A DNA stretch of 64,000 nt from assembly GCF_024508315.1 (NCBI RefSeq), contig NZ_CP101987.1:1054001-1118000 (forward strand), given 5' to 3'. The translations under genes and the position numbers were made by a program. How positions within the stretch are numbered: position 1 is the first letter of the stretch; every line of letters starts with the position of its first letter. The notes beneath the pieces were generated by a model. The model ran no database searches. It saw only the letters and a program-made list of their open reading frames with translations, and had not been told where the DNA came from. Shown here piece after piece: positions 42,716 through 53,141 of this stretch. The DNA is from Cellulomonas xiejunii. GTDB lineage: Bacteria > Actinomycetota > Actinomycetes > Actinomycetales > Cellulomonadaceae.

Positions 42716-44314
42716 ATGAGCCCCCGCACCTCCGGCGCGGCCGCTGCGACCGCGCCCCGCACGCCACCCGCGGTCTCGGCGCACGGCGCGAGCGTCGTCG
42801 ACTCCCCGCTCCTGACGGACGGGTCGGTCGACGCGGTCGCGGTGCAGGTCGCGCCGCCGCGCGTCGGGGACGACGCGCTGCAGCCGCGCTCGGGTACGCC
42901 GCAGGCGGCCGCCCGTTACGGCATCGACCTGTCCGAGCTCGCGGAGCGCGCCGGCCTGACGGGCGCCGCGGGCGAGGCGTTCACCGTCCACCTGCCGCTG
43001 CCGGTCGGTTCGGCGGTCGAGCTGCCGTGGGCGGGGCTGCCGCCGCGCATCGTCCTCGTGGGGGTCGGCGACGAGAGCCCGACCGCGCTGCGCCGCGCGG
43101 GCGCGGCGCTCGCCCGCGCCACACGAGGGCTGCGCCGCGTCGCCGCCACCGTCGGCGCGCAGACGCACCACGACGACGTAGCCGCGGCGCAGGCGGCCCG
43201 CGCCGTCACCGAGGGCTACCTGCTCGCCGCGTACACGCCGCCGCGCGTGACGGCGAAGCCGGAGGGGAAGGCGCCGGCCGAGCTGGTGCTGCTCGGCCGC
43301 GACGGTGCGACGGTCCTCGCCGCCGTGGCCGCGGCTCGCGCGGGCGCGGCCGCCACGTGGCTGGTCCGCGACCTGGCCAACACCCCGTCCAACGTGAAGA
43401 ACCCCCAGTGGCTGGCGGACCAGGCACGACGGCTCGGGACGAAGGCGGGACTCGATGTCGAGGTCCTGGGCCCACGTGAGCTGGCCGCGGGCGGGTTCGG
43501 CGGCCTGCTGGCCGTCGGTGCCGGCTCGGCCTCCACGCCGCGCCTGGTGCGCCTCACGTACACCCCGGCGCAGGGCGACGGACGCCACGTCGTGGTCGTC
43601 GGCAAGGGCATCACGTACGACACGGGCGGGCTGTCCATCAAGCCCCGTGAGGCCATGGTGCCGATGAAGACCGACATGGCGGGCGCCGCGGTGGCACTGG
43701 CCACGGTGCTGGGTGCGGCCCAGGCGGAGGTGCGCCACAAGGTCACGGCCGTCCTGCCCCTGGCGGAGAACCACTTCGGAGCGTCGTCGTACCGTCCCGG
43801 GGACGTCGTCACGATCCACGGCGGCACCACGGTCGAGATCGCGAACACCGACGCCGAGGGCCGACTCGTCCTGGCCGACGCCCTCGCCTGGGCCGACGCG
43901 ACCCTCGAACCCGACGTGCTCGTCGACGTCGCCACGCTCACCGGCGCGGCGAGCCTCGGCCTCGGTCGGCAGCACGCCGCGCTCTACGGCACGGACGACG
44001 CCCTGGTCGCGGCGCTGTCGGCAGCGGGGGACCGCACGGGCGAGCTGGTGTGGCCCATGCCCCTCGTGGAGGACTACGAGGAGGCCGTGCGCTCGTCGGT
44101 CGCCGACCTGCGTCACGTCCCCGAGGACCGCCGCATCGGCGGCGGGTCCATCACGGCCGCCCTGTTCCTGCGCCGGTTCGTCGGGCAGCGGGCGTGGGCG
44201 CACCTCGACATCGCCGGTCCCGCGCGCTCGACGTCGGACAAGCACGAGGTCACCGAGGGCGCCACCGGCTACGGGGCTCGTCTGCTCCTGGAGTACCTGA
44301 CGGCGCTGGACTGA
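42716..44314 (+). CDS. pepA: Leucyl aminopeptidase, M17 family
   Basis: A 532-residue cytosolic aminopeptidase with two metal ions. The variable N-terminal domain (about residues 1-200) is Ala-rich. The catalytic domain starts at WLVRDLANTPSNVKNP and includes VVVVGKGITYDTGGLSIKP (metal-binding Lys and Asp), MKTDMAGAA, and the M17 signature NTDAEGRLVLADAL. The ending VTEGATGYGARLLLEYL is also conserved. The length is normal. It removes N-terminal residues from peptides, and a role in glutathione-like or peptide turnover is inferred. The ATG at 42716 begins 10 nt after the DUF3117 stop. Confidence 0.95.
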   Translation: MSPRTSGAAAATAPRTPPAVSAHGASVVDSPLLTDGSVDAVAVQVAPPRVGDDALQPRSGTPQAAARYGIDLSELAERAGLTGAAGEAFTVHLPLPVGSAVELPWAGLPPRIVLVGVGDESPTALRRAGAALARATRGLRRVAATVGAQTHHDDVAAAQAARAVTEGYLLAAYTPPRVTAKPEGKAPAELVLLGRDGATVLAAVAAARAGAAATWLVRDLANTPSNVKNPQWLADQARRLGTKAGLDVEVLGPRELAAGGFGGLLAVGAGSASTPRLVRLTYTPAQGDGRHVVVVGKGITYDTGGLSIKPREAMVPMKTDMAGAAVALATVLGAAQAEVRHKVTAVLPLAENHFGASSYRPGDVVTIHGGTTVEIANTDAEGRLVLADALAWADATLEPDVLVDVATLTGAASLGLGRQHAALYGTDDALVAALSAAGDRTGELVWPMPLVEDYEEAVRSSVADLRHVPEDRRIGGGSITAALFLRRFVGQRAWAHLDIAGPARSTSDKHEVTEGATGYGARLLLEYLTALD

Positions 44315-44385
44315 CGGCGAGGGGTCTCGACGCAGCCTTGCCGGTCGCGGTGAGGCGGCGCGGTGGGGCGGTCAGCGACAGGCGG

Positions 44386-45018
44386 TCAGCGACGCACGGC
44401 GACGAGCAGGCCCTCGCCCACGGGCAGCAGCGCCGGGACGAGCCGGTCGTCGGTGCGCACGTGGCGGCCCACGTCGCGGACGGTCGTCGTCGCCTCGTCG
44501 CGCCGCGCCGGGTCCGCGACCCGGTCGTGCCAGAGCGCGTCGTCGACCGCCAGCACGCCGCCCGGCCGCAGGAGCCGGACCGCCTGCTCGACGTACCCGG
44601 GGTAGTTCTCCACGTCCGCGTCGATGACGACCATGTCGTACCCGCCGTCGGTGAGGCGCGGCAGGACGTCGAGCGCGCGACCGGAGATCGCGCGGGTCCG
44701 GGTGCTGCGCACACCCTCCTCGGCGAACGCGTCCTTGGCGGCGCGCTGGTGCTCGAGCTCCAGGTCGATGGTCGTCAGCACGCCGTCCGCCGGCATGCCG
44801 CGCAGCAGGTACAGAGAGCCGACGCCGGCACCTGTACCGACCTCGACCACCGCGCGCGCCTGCGCCGCCGCGGCGAGCACGCGCAGCGCCGCTCCCGTGC
44901 CGGGCAGGACCGGGGTGCACCCCAGGTGCGACGCGCGCTCGCGGGCCCGCAGCAGCACGTCGTCCTCGTCGAGGAACTCCTCGCAGTAGACCCAGCTCTG
45001 CGCCTTGTCGGTGGAGAT
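44386..45018 (-). CDS. O-methyltransferase (family 3), apparent AUC start codon
   Basis: A 210-residue SAM-dependent methyltransferase. It begins ISTDKAQSWVYCEEFL; motif I is AVVEVGTGAGVGSLYLL, motif II is MVVIDADVENYPGYV, and DDALW follows. This is the Rv1220c-like group found next to sigE in relatives. No ATG, GTG or TTG exists in frame between position 45240 and the conserved core. The best initiation site is the ATC at 45018-45016, preceded by GAGGAGG (45030-45024) with five bases of spacing. The first in-frame GTG lies inside the conserved DEDDVLLRARE and would remove the N-terminal helix. The substrate is unknown. It is divergent from sigE. Confidence 0.8.
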   Translation of the reverse strand: MSTDKAQSWVYCEEFLDEDDVLLRARERASHLGCTPVLPGTGAALRVLAAAAQARAVVEVGTGAGVGSLYLLRGMPADGVLTTIDLELEHQRAAKDAFAEEGVRSTRTRAISGRALDVLPRLTDGGYDMVVIDADVENYPGYVEQAVRLLRPGGVLAVDDALWHDRVADPARRDEATTTVRDVGRHVRTDDRLVPALLPVGEGLLVAVRR

Positions 45019-45063
45019 GACGGCCTCCTCGTCGCTCGCCCCGGGCGGGCGTGCCTGCTCGTC

Positions 45064-45069
45064 AGCGTA
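45064..45069 (-). promoter_or_regulatory. -10 element of the O-methyltransferase gene
   Basis: The minus-strand TACGCT predicts a transcript start near 45057 and a leader of about 39 nt that includes the GAGGAGG site. Confidence 0.5.
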
Positions 45070-45234
45070 GTCCCGCGCCGTGGGCGTCCGACGGACGTGC
45101 GCCCCGGGCTCCGCGCGTCGCGACGCAGCACCGCTCGCGGGCCGGCGTTTCCGCTCACGACGAACAGGGGTCGAGCCTGCGAGCTCGACCTGGGAGACTG
45201 ACGTACCGAGAGAACATCGAGGAGAACCCCGCAG

Positions 45235-45834
45235 ATGAGCGTCCAGCCCGCCGAGTGGCAGGCCCCGTCGTGGGAGGAGATCGTCCGGGAGCACTCCGGA
45301 CGGGTCTACCGCCTGGCCTACCGGCTGACCGGTAACCGCCACGACGCCGAGGACCTCACCCAGGAGACGTTCGTCCGCGTCTTCCGCTCGCTGCACACGT
45401 ACAGCCCCGGCACCTTCGAGGGCTGGCTGCACCGGATCACGACGAACCTCTTCCTCGACATGGCGCGCCGCAAGCAGCGCGTCCGGATCGAGCCGATCGG
45501 TGACGACACCGACCGGTGGTCCTCGCCGGACCTGCTCGCGACGCCCGAGCGCGCGTTCGAGGCCGCGAACCTCGACCACGACGTCCAGCGCGCCCTCGAC
45601 GCGCTGCCCCCGGAGTACCGCGCCGCCGTCGTGCTGTGCGACATCGAAGGGCTGTCGTACGAGGAGATCGCGGTGACCCTCGGCATCAAGCTCGGCACGG
45701 TGCGTTCGCGGATCCACCGCGCCCGAGCCCGGCTGCGGGTCGCGCTCGAGCACCGCCGTCCGCTCGACGCCTCGGCGGACGGCGTGTCGACCGCCGACCT
45801 GCGCGAGTCCGACTCCGCCGAGGTGGCTGGATGA
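45235..45834 (+). CDS. sigE: ECF RNA polymerase sigma factor SigE
   Basis: A 199-residue group 4 sigma factor. Region 2 is seen at [27 protein letters not shown] (about residues 22-50) and region 4 at [45 protein letters not shown] (about 122-165). A short acidic tail follows. Gene order (methyltransferase divergent, anti-sigma and htrA downstream, tatB next) matches the mycobacterial SigE cluster, which controls envelope and surface stress. The ATG at 45235 has GAGGAG about ten bases upstream. I could not identify a clear SigE-type (GGAAC with CGTT) autoregulatory promoter in the gap. The anti-sigma gene overlaps its end by ATGA. Confidence 0.93.
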   Translation: MSVQPAEWQAPSWEEIVREHSGRVYRLAYRLTGNRHDAEDLTQETFVRVFRSLHTYSPGTFEGWLHRITTNLFLDMARRKQRVRIEPIGDDTDRWSSPDLLATPERAFEAANLDHDVQRALDALPPEYRAAVVLCDIEGLSYEEIAVTLGIKLGTVRSRIHRARARLRVALEHRRPLDASADGVSTADLRESDSAEVAG

Positions 45835-46748
45835 TGCACCTCGGCTCCCGGATCAGCGCACTGGTCGACGGACAGCTCGACCCGGCCGCCACCGAGCGCG
45901 CGTTCGCGCACGTCGCGACGTGCCCCATGTGCGCGCGTGAGCTCGCCGCAGCGCGTGCCGCCCGGCAGGCGCTCGCCGGGGCGGAGCCCGTGCTCCCCAC
46001 CGAGGACCTCACCGCCCGGCTGCTGTCGCTGTCGTCGCAGAGCGGCCCGCCGGTGCCGCCGGCGCCCGGGACGCGCGACCCGTTCGCGGTCGGCGCCGGT
46101 GCGGCACTGCCGGTCGCCGCGACCCGCGCGCTGCGCGGCGACGTGGTCACGGGCCGCTCGCCCGTGCGGCTCGTGGTCGGGTCCGTGGCAGGCATGAGCG
46201 CCATGGCCGCCGGCCTGTTCATGCTCGGTGAGCGGCCCGTGGTGACGCCCTCGAGCCACCCGGCGGCCGCGCTCGGTCTGCTCGCCCACACGTCGGCGCC
46301 CGCGGACGCGGGTGACGTGCCGGCCGACGACGCGACGGTCACGTGGCTGCGCGGGAAGGGCTGGACGTTCCCCGCGGACCTTCCCGACGGCTGGCAGGTC
46401 AGGTCGATCGGCTGGTCCTCGGACGACCCGGACGTGCTGGAGGTCGACGTCACGGGGCCGGGGGGCTCGTACGTCGTCACCGAGCAGCAGGGCCGCCTGG
46501 ACACCCAGGCCCTCGCCGGCGCGCCCGTCCGCGAGGTGGGCGGCCGGCGGGTGCACGTGCTGTCCCTCGAGCCCTGCCAGGTCGCCTGGCAGTCGGGATC
46601 GACGGTCGTGCAGATCATCGCCGCGCAGGACGAGGACGCGCTCGACGCGCTGGTCGCCGCGTTCCCGTCCGCCGGCTACGACGACACCGTCACCGGGCGC
46701 ATCGGTCGCGGCTGGCAGACCGTGTCCGCCGTATGGGGACGCCCGTGA
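45831..46748 (+). CDS. Anti-sigma factor, zinc-associated (RseA-like)
   Basis: A 305-residue membrane-bound anti-sigma factor. The zinc-binding ZAS motif is intact near the N-terminus: HVATCPMC (His-X3-Cys-X2-Cys) after [16 protein letters not shown] membrane helix lies in the middle ([18 protein letters not shown], about residues 113-130), followed by an extracytoplasmic beta-rich domain with [12 protein letters not shown] and [11 protein letters not shown]. It should hold SigE inactive until a surface signal triggers its release. The ATG at 45831 overlaps the sigE stop; a second ATG follows at once. The htrA gene overlaps its end, so sigma factor, regulator and protease are produced together. 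Confidence 0.9.
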   Translation: MMHLGSRISALVDGQLDPAATERAFAHVATCPMCARELAAARAARQALAGAEPVLPTEDLTARLLSLSSQSGPPVPPAPGTRDPFAVGAGAALPVAATRALRGDVVTGRSPVRLVVGSVAGMSAMAAGLFMLGERPVVTPSSHPAAALGLLAHTSAPADAGDVPADDATVTWLRGKGWTFPADLPDGWQVRSIGWSSDDPDVLEVDVTGPGGSYVVTEQQGRLDTQALAGAPVREVGGRRVHVLSLEPCQVAWQSGSTVVQIIAAQDEDALDALVAAFPSAGYDDTVTGRIGRGWQTVSAVWGRP

Positions 46749-48277
46749 GCGACAGCGGTCCCGGCGCCGTGACCGGTCCGGAGCCGCAGGCGGCGCCCAC
46801 GCCGCCTCCCGTCGCGTCACCGCCCCCCGCCCACGCGCCGACTCCCGCCCACGCGCCGCCTCCCGCCCACGCGCCGCCTCCCGCCGACGCATCGTCGCCT
46901 CCCGCCGACGCATCGTCGCTTCCCGCCGACGCATCGTCGCCTCCCGCCGTGCCGCAGGCCGCCCCGGTCCCGTTGTTCGCCGCCCCCTCGTCGTACCGCC
47001 GCACCGCGGAGGACCAGGACGTCGCACCCGCCGGCCCGTCCCGTGAGGCGGGCCCCGCGCCGGCCGCGTCGTTCGCCCGCCCGGGGGCGCCGCGCCTGAC
47101 CGGTGCCCCGACCTCCGGACCGGACGCGCCGGCCGTCGAGGCCGCGTCCGTGGCGCCCGCGCCCGCTCGTCCGACGGGCCGCCGCCGACGGCGCACGCTG
47201 TCGGCCGCCTGGGTCGCGCCGCTCGTCGCCCTGTCGGTCGCCGCCGGGTTCCTCGGGGGACTGCTGGGGGACCGGGTGCTGCCGGACGACGGGCGCCGCT
47301 CGGACGCGGGCCTGCCGGTCGTCCCTGCCCCGGCCGCACGCGTCGACCGGGAACCCGAGTCCGTGGCGGGCATCGCCGCCGGGGTCCTGCCGAGCGTCGT
47401 GTCGCTCGAGGTGACGACCGCCGAGGGCGCCGGCTCGGGCTCCGGCTTCATCCTGCGGCAGGACGGGTACGTGCTCACCAACAACCACGTCGTCGAAGGT
47501 GCCACCGGCGGGTCGATCGTCGTGCAGTTCGCCGACGGGACCGAGCTGCCCGGCACGGTCGTCGGTGCGACCGGCGACTACGACCTGGCGGTGGTCAAGG
47601 TCGAGGCCACGGGCCTGACGCCCGCGGCGCTGGGTGACTCGGACACGGTCGTCGTCGGCGACCCGGTCGTCGCGATCGGTGCGCCCCTGGGCCTCGTCGG
47701 CACCGTGACGAGCGGCATCGTCAGCGCGCTCAACCGACCCGTCGTGGCCGGCGACGGGAGCGACACCGCGTTCATCAACGCGATCCAGACCGACGCGGCG
47801 ATCAACCCCGGCAACTCGGGCGGCCCGCTGGTCAACGCGCAGGGTCAGGTCGTGGGGGTCAACTCCGCCATCGCCCAGCTGCCCGGGAGGCTCACCGGCG
47901 TCGGCAGCATCGGGCTGGGCTTCGCGATCCCGTCGAACCAGGCGCGCCGCACGGCCGAGCAGCTCATCGAGACCGGCACGGCCACGTACCCCGTCATCGG
48001 CGTGGCCCTCGAGCCCGGGTACACCGGCGAGGGCGTGCAGGTCGCGGTGGAGAACGGCTCGAGGACGCCGGCGGTCACCCCGGACGGCCCGGCCGACCTG
48101 GCGGGGATCCGTCGGGGTGACGTGATCCTGTCCATCGACGGCCGCCCGGTGACGGCGTCGGAGGAGCTGATCGTCACCATCCGTGCGCGCGAGGTCGGCG
48201 ACACCGTGGTGCTGCGGGTCCGCACGGGTGAGGACGAGCGTGACGTCCGCGTGCAGCTCCAGGCGGCGCCGGACTGA
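46745..48277 (+). CDS. htrA: Membrane-anchored HtrA/DegP-type serine protease
   Basis: A 510-residue envelope protease. The N-terminal 150 residues are a Pro/Ala-rich cytoplasmic region with tandem AHAPPP and DASSPPA repeats, encoded by 18- and 21-bp DNA repeats (about 46826-46950). One membrane helix (VAPLVALSVAAGFLGGLLG, about 156-176) anchors it. The trypsin-like domain shows His248 (TNNHVVEG), Asp280 (GDYDLAVVKV) and Ser358 (NPGNSGGP). A PDZ domain follows (GVALEPGYTGEGVQV, AGIRRGDVILSIDGRPV). The GTG at 46745 overlaps the anti-sigma stop; an ATG at 46733 is possible. It probably degrades misfolded envelope proteins and may act on the anti-sigma factor. Confidence 0.94.
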   Translation: MSDSGPGAVTGPEPQAAPTPPPVASPPPAHAPTPAHAPPPAHAPPPADASSPPADASSLPADASSPPAVPQAAPVPLFAAPSSYRRTAEDQDVAPAGPSREAGPAPAASFARPGAPRLTGAPTSGPDAPAVEAASVAPAPARPTGRRRRRTLSAAWVAPLVALSVAAGFLGGLLGDRVLPDDGRRSDAGLPVVPAPAARVDREPESVAGIAAGVLPSVVSLEVTTAEGAGSGSGFILRQDGYVLTNNHVVEGATGGSIVVQFADGTELPGTVVGATGDYDLAVVKVEATGLTPAALGDSDTVVVGDPVVAIGAPLGLVGTVTSGIVSALNRPVVAGDGSDTAFINAIQTDAAINPGNSGGPLVNAQGQVVGVNSAIAQLPGRLTGVGSIGLGFAIPSNQARRTAEQLIETGTATYPVIGVALEPGYTGEGVQVAVENGSRTPAVTPDGPADLAGIRRGDVILSIDGRPVTASEELIVTIRAREVGDTVVLRVRTGEDERDVRVQLQAAPD

Positions 48278-48303
48278 CCGGACGGCGCCCACGCCCGTCG
48301 CGG

Positions 48304-48309
48304 TAACCT
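48304..48309 (+). promoter_or_regulatory. -10 element of the tatB gene (leaderless)
   Basis: TAACCT lies six bases before the GTG at 48316, so tatB has its own promoter although it follows htrA closely. Confidence 0.6.
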
Positions 48310-48315
48310 GAGCAG

Positions 48316-48708
48316 GTGTTCGGGATCAACGGCGGCGAGCTGCTCATCCTGCTGCTCGTCGCCGCCGTCGTCGTCGGCCCCGAGCGGCTGCCCTCGTACG
48401 CCGAGCAGCTCGCCGGATGGGTGCGGCGGCTGCGTGACCTCGCCCGCGACACCAAGGAACGTGTCGACGTCGAGCTCGGTGAGGCGGACGTGGACTGGGC
48501 GGCGCTCGACCCCCGCCGGTACGACCCGCGCCGTATCGTGCGCGAGGCGCTGCTCGACGACGCACCACCGCACACCCCGTCGCGCCCGGCGGTGCCGCGT
48601 CCCGGGAGGGTCAGGACAGCGGCAGCCGCCGCGCCGGCCGGCGCGTTCGCCGGACCGGTGGCTGCGGCAGCAGACGCACCCGCACCGTTCGACGACGAGG
48701 CGACCTGA
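48316..48708 (+). CDS. tatB: Sec-independent translocase subunit TatB
   Basis: A 130-residue protein of the TatA/B family. One N-terminal helix (NGGELLILLLVAAVVVGPERLP) with the Glu and the Gly-Pro hinge of TatB is followed by an amphipathic helix (YAEQLAGWVRRLRDLARDTKERV) and a disordered Pro/Ala-rich tail. It forms part of the receptor for folded proteins carrying twin-arginine signals. The position behind sigE-anti-sigma-htrA is that of Rv1224 as I recall it, which favours TatB over TatA. The GTG at 48316 is leaderless. Confidence 0.9.
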   Translation: MFGINGGELLILLLVAAVVVGPERLPSYAEQLAGWVRRLRDLARDTKERVDVELGEADVDWAALDPRRYDPRRIVREALLDDAPPHTPSRPAVPRPGRVRTAAAAAPAGAFAGPVAAAADAPAPFDDEAT

Positions 48709-50414
<1,706 letters not shown>

Positions 50415-50424
50415 GTTCGCTCGC

Positions 50425-51453
50425 ATGGAGCGTCGCACCACCCGGCACGAGAGAACCGTCGTGGCACCGCCGGCGGGTGCGGGCGCAGCGCACGTGCGCG
50501 CGACCGAGGGCGCGCCGGACCCGGGGGCCGGACCCCGGTGGAAGCCCGGCTTCCCCGGCCTCGTCCAGCGCGCGCAGGCGCTCGTGGCCTGGTGGCAGCA
50601 GACCCGCGTGGCGCGCGCCAACGCGCGGTTCGGGCAGGCGGGCGGCGGCCTGCTCACCGGTGGCCTCGCGTACACCGCGCTGTTCTCGGTCTTCGCGGGC
50701 CTCACCATCGGCTACACCGCGTTCATGGCGGTGCTCGGTGGCAACGCCGAGCTGCGCGAGACCGTGCTGCGCACGGTCGGGGAGTCCCTGCCCGGGCTCG
50801 TCGACACCGGGGACGGCACCGGCGTGCTCAAGCCGGACGACCTGGTCCTGAGCCCCGGCCTGAGCATCGCGAGCGTCGTGGCGGTGGGCGTCCTGGTCTT
50901 CAGTGCGATCTCGGCGAGCGCGGCGCTGCGCACCGCCGTGCGCGCCATGTTCGGTGCGCACGACGCGGTCACGCTCGTCGCCGGCAAGCTGCGCGAGCTC
51001 GGTGGGTTCGTCGGCTTCGCGCTCGCGGTGCTCCTGTCGGCCGTGCTCGGCCTCGCGGCGACGACGGCGGCCGACTGGCTGCTGGACGCGGTGGGCTGGT
51101 CGGACGGGTCCGGGGTGGTCGTCCGGGTCGTCGGCATCGCCGTCGCGTTCGTCGTCGACGCCGCCGTCTTCGTGATGGTGGTGCGGGTCCTCGCCGGCCA
51201 GACGCCCCCGCGCAGGGACCTGCTGGGAGGCGCGGCGATCGCCGCGACAGGGCTGGGTGTCGTCCGGTTGCTGGGGACGTCCGTCGTCGCCGGGACCGTG
51301 CAGCGCAACCCGGTGCTCGCGTCCTTCGCGGTGATCGTCGTCCTGCTGCTGTGGACCAACGTCATCGCGCGGATCGTCCTGCTCGCCGCGGCCTGGACCG
51401 CCGACCCGCCGGCGCCCGAGGCGGTGCAGGAGACCCCTGGCGACGTGTCCTGA
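50425..51453 (+). CDS. YihY/virulence factor BrkB family membrane protein
   Basis: A 342-residue integral membrane protein with about six transmembrane segments. The family pattern is visible: FGQAGGGLLTGGLAYTALFSVFAGL in the first helix, then VGVLVFSAISASAALRTAVRAMF, and a C-terminal NPVLASFAVIVVLLLWTNVIARIVLLAAAW. The first 60 residues are a charged and Pro/Gly-rich cytoplasmic part. The function of the family is not established; despite old names it is not ribonuclease BN. The ATG at 50425 is leaderless. It converges with the phosphotransferase gene. Confidence 0.9.
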   Translation: MERRTTRHERTVVAPPAGAGAAHVRATEGAPDPGAGPRWKPGFPGLVQRAQALVAWWQQTRVARANARFGQAGGGLLTGGLAYTALFSVFAGLTIGYTAFMAVLGGNAELRETVLRTVGESLPGLVDTGDGTGVLKPDDLVLSPGLSIASVVAVGVLVFSAISASAALRTAVRAMFGAHDAVTLVAGKLRELGGFVGFALAVLLSAVLGLAATTAADWLLDAVGWSDGSGVVVRVVGIAVAFVVDAAVFVMVVRVLAGQTPPRRDLLGGAAIAATGLGVVRLLGTSVVAGTVQRNPVLASFAVIVVLLLWTNVIARIVLLAAAWTADPPAPEAVQETPGDVS

Positions 51454-51456
51454 GGG

Positions 51457-52308
51457 TCAGCCCGTGGGCGTCAGGGCCGCGAGCAGGGCGGGCAGCCGGT
51501 CGACGTAGTCGCGCAGCTGTGCACGCGTGCGGTCGGGCTCGCCCACCTTCAGCAGGTTGAGCATGCCCTCGTCGCCGGCCTCCTGGCCCGCGGCGATCCG
51601 GTCGGTCGAGGCGGCCATGCGGCTCACGACGTGGTGCGCGACGTCCACCGCGGACGGTGCCGCCGCGCCCGACGCCGCCGCCTCGCGCCCGTAGGCGTCG
51701 GCGAGCACGCGCAGGCGGTGCGCGCCGCGCGCGGGGCCGGGGTCGGCGTAGAAGGGGACCCCGCTCCAGGCGAGCATCGCGAGGTCGTCCAGCGGCACGC
51801 CCGGCCCGGCGACGTCCCAGTCCACGACTCCGACGATCTGGTCCGCGCCCGGCCGGGCGACCAGCATGTTGTACATCGTGGCGTCGTGGTGGCACACGAT
51901 CTCCCCGGGGGCCAGGTCGCGCTCCTCGAAGCGCCACCGCACGCGACCGGGACGCAGGTCGGCGACGGCCGCGTGGTACCGGGCGAGCCATGCCGCGCCC
52001 GACGCCAGCCGCGCGTCGGTGACCTCGGCGAGGTCGACGACCTCACCGGGCAGGTGCTCGAGCACCTCGCGTCCCAGCGCGTCGATGCCCAACGGCGCCG
52101 GCACGCCGTCGAGGCCGCGCGCACGCAGGTGGGCGAGCAGCGCGTGCACGGCCGGCGTCCACGGGCCTACCGGACGGCGCACCGTGCCCCCGGCCCGCAC
52201 CGCGCCGCCCACGTTGCCGCCGGGCAGCCGCACCTCGGGTGCGGGCGGCTCGGGCTCGACGTAGCGGGGGAGCGTGGCGAGCAGCGAGGTCAGGTCGTCG
52301 ACGGGCAC
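51457..52308 (-). CDS. Aminoglycoside/choline kinase-like phosphotransferase
   Basis: A 283-residue protein kinase-fold phosphotransferase (APH family). The Brenner-type catalytic motif is CHHDATMYNMLV, where the Asp acts as base and the Asn binds metal, and the metal-binding Asp is in VVDWDVAGPG. PLGIDALGREVLEHLPG forms the hinge. Small-molecule targets are usual, but the substrate is unknown, and most chromosomal members do not give antibiotic resistance. I chose the GTG at 52308 because CATCAT lies six bases upstream; a GTG at 52326 would add six residues. It lies 47 nt downstream of sdhB on the same strand. Confidence 0.82.
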   Translation of the reverse strand: MPVDDLTSLLATLPRYVEPEPPAPEVRLPGGNVGGAVRAGGTVRRPVGPWTPAVHALLAHLRARGLDGVPAPLGIDALGREVLEHLPGEVVDLAEVTDARLASGAAWLARYHAAVADLRPGRVRWRFEERDLAPGEIVCHHDATMYNMLVARPGADQIVGVVDWDVAGPGVPLDDLAMLAWSGVPFYADPGPARGAHRLRVLADAYGREAAASGAAAPSAVDVAHHVVSRMAASTDRIAAGQEAGDEGMLNLLKVGEPDRTRAQLRDYVDRLPALLAALTPTG

Positions 52309-52355
52309 CGCGCCATGATGGTGCACCGCGCGCGGGGCGTCACCGGGAATCCGGC

Positions 52356-53141
52356 TCAGAAGGCGCGCGTGATCATCGCGCGCTTGACCTCCTGGATCGC
52401 CTTCGTCACCTCGATGCCGCGCGGGCAGGCCTCGGTGCAGTTGAAGGTCGTGCGGCAGCGCCACACGCCCTCCTTGTCGTTGAGGATCTCCAGACGCTGC
52501 GTGCCGCCCTCGTCGCGCGAGTCGAAGATGAAGCGGTGCGCGTTGACGATCGCCGCGGGGCCGAAGTACTGGCCGTCGGTCCAGAACACGGGGCACGACG
52601 ACGTGCACGCGGCGCACAGGATGCACTTCGTGGTGTCGTCGAACCGCTCGCGCTGCGTCGGGGACTGCAGGCGCTCCTTGGTCGGCTCGGTGCCCGTGGT
52701 GATGAGGAACGGCATGATCTCGCGGTAGGAGGCGAAGAACGGCTCCATGTCGACGACCAGGTCCTTGACCACCGGCAGGCCCTTGATGGGCTCGACCGTG
52801 ATCGGCTTGGACGGGTCGAGGTCCTTGAGGAGCGTCTTGCACGCGAGCCGGTTGCGGCCGTTGATCCGCATGGCGTCGGACCCGCAGATGCCGTGGGCGC
52901 ACGAGCGGCGGAACGTCAGCGAGCCGTCGTGCTCCCACTTGATCTTGTGCAGCGCGTCGAGCACGCGGTCGGTGCCGTGGACCTCGACCGTGAACTCGTC
53001 CCAGCGCGGCTCCGCGACGAAGGCCTCGCCGAACGCCGGCATGTCCTCGTCCGCCGGCAGGAACCGCCGGATCTTCAGCGTGACCTGGAAGGACGGCACG
53101 GCGCCGACCTCGCTTGCGGGTGCGTCCACGGTGGTGGTCAT
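52356..53141 (-). CDS. sdhB: Succinate dehydrogenase iron-sulfur subunit
   Basis: A 261-residue subunit that passes electrons from the flavoprotein to the membrane quinone site. Cluster ligands are visible: [2Fe-2S] in CAHGICGSDAMRINGRNRLAC, [4Fe-4S] in CILCAACTSSCP and [3Fe-4S] in NCTEACPRGI. The length is standard. The ATG at 53141 overlaps the sdhA stop by one base (TGATG). It is the last gene of sdhCDAB. The protein lies on the cytoplasmic side of the membrane. Confidence 0.97.
   Translation of the reverse strand: MTTTVDAPASEVGAVPSFQVTLKIRRFLPADEDMPAFGEAFVAEPRWDEFTVEVHGTDRVLDALHKIKWEHDGSLTFRRSCAHGICGSDAMRINGRNRLACKTLLKDLDPSKPITVEPIKGLPVVKDLVVDMEPFFASYREIMPFLITTGTEPTKERLQSPTQRERFDDTTKCILCAACTSSCPVFWTDGQYFGPAAIVNAHRFIFDSRDEGGTQRLEILNDKEGVWRCRTTFNCTEACPRGIEVTKAIQEVKRAMITRAF

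Noticed and set aside
44367..44393. Duplicated 13-bp GGCGGTCAGCGAC at the methyltransferase 3' end
   Set aside because: It is a short duplication that copies the stop region of the gene. It is too small to support an attachment site or mobile-element scar.
51457..52308. Aminoglycoside-resistance gene
   Set aside because: The APH fold is shared by many metabolic kinases, and there is no mobile-element context or close resemblance to known resistance enzymes that I can recognise.
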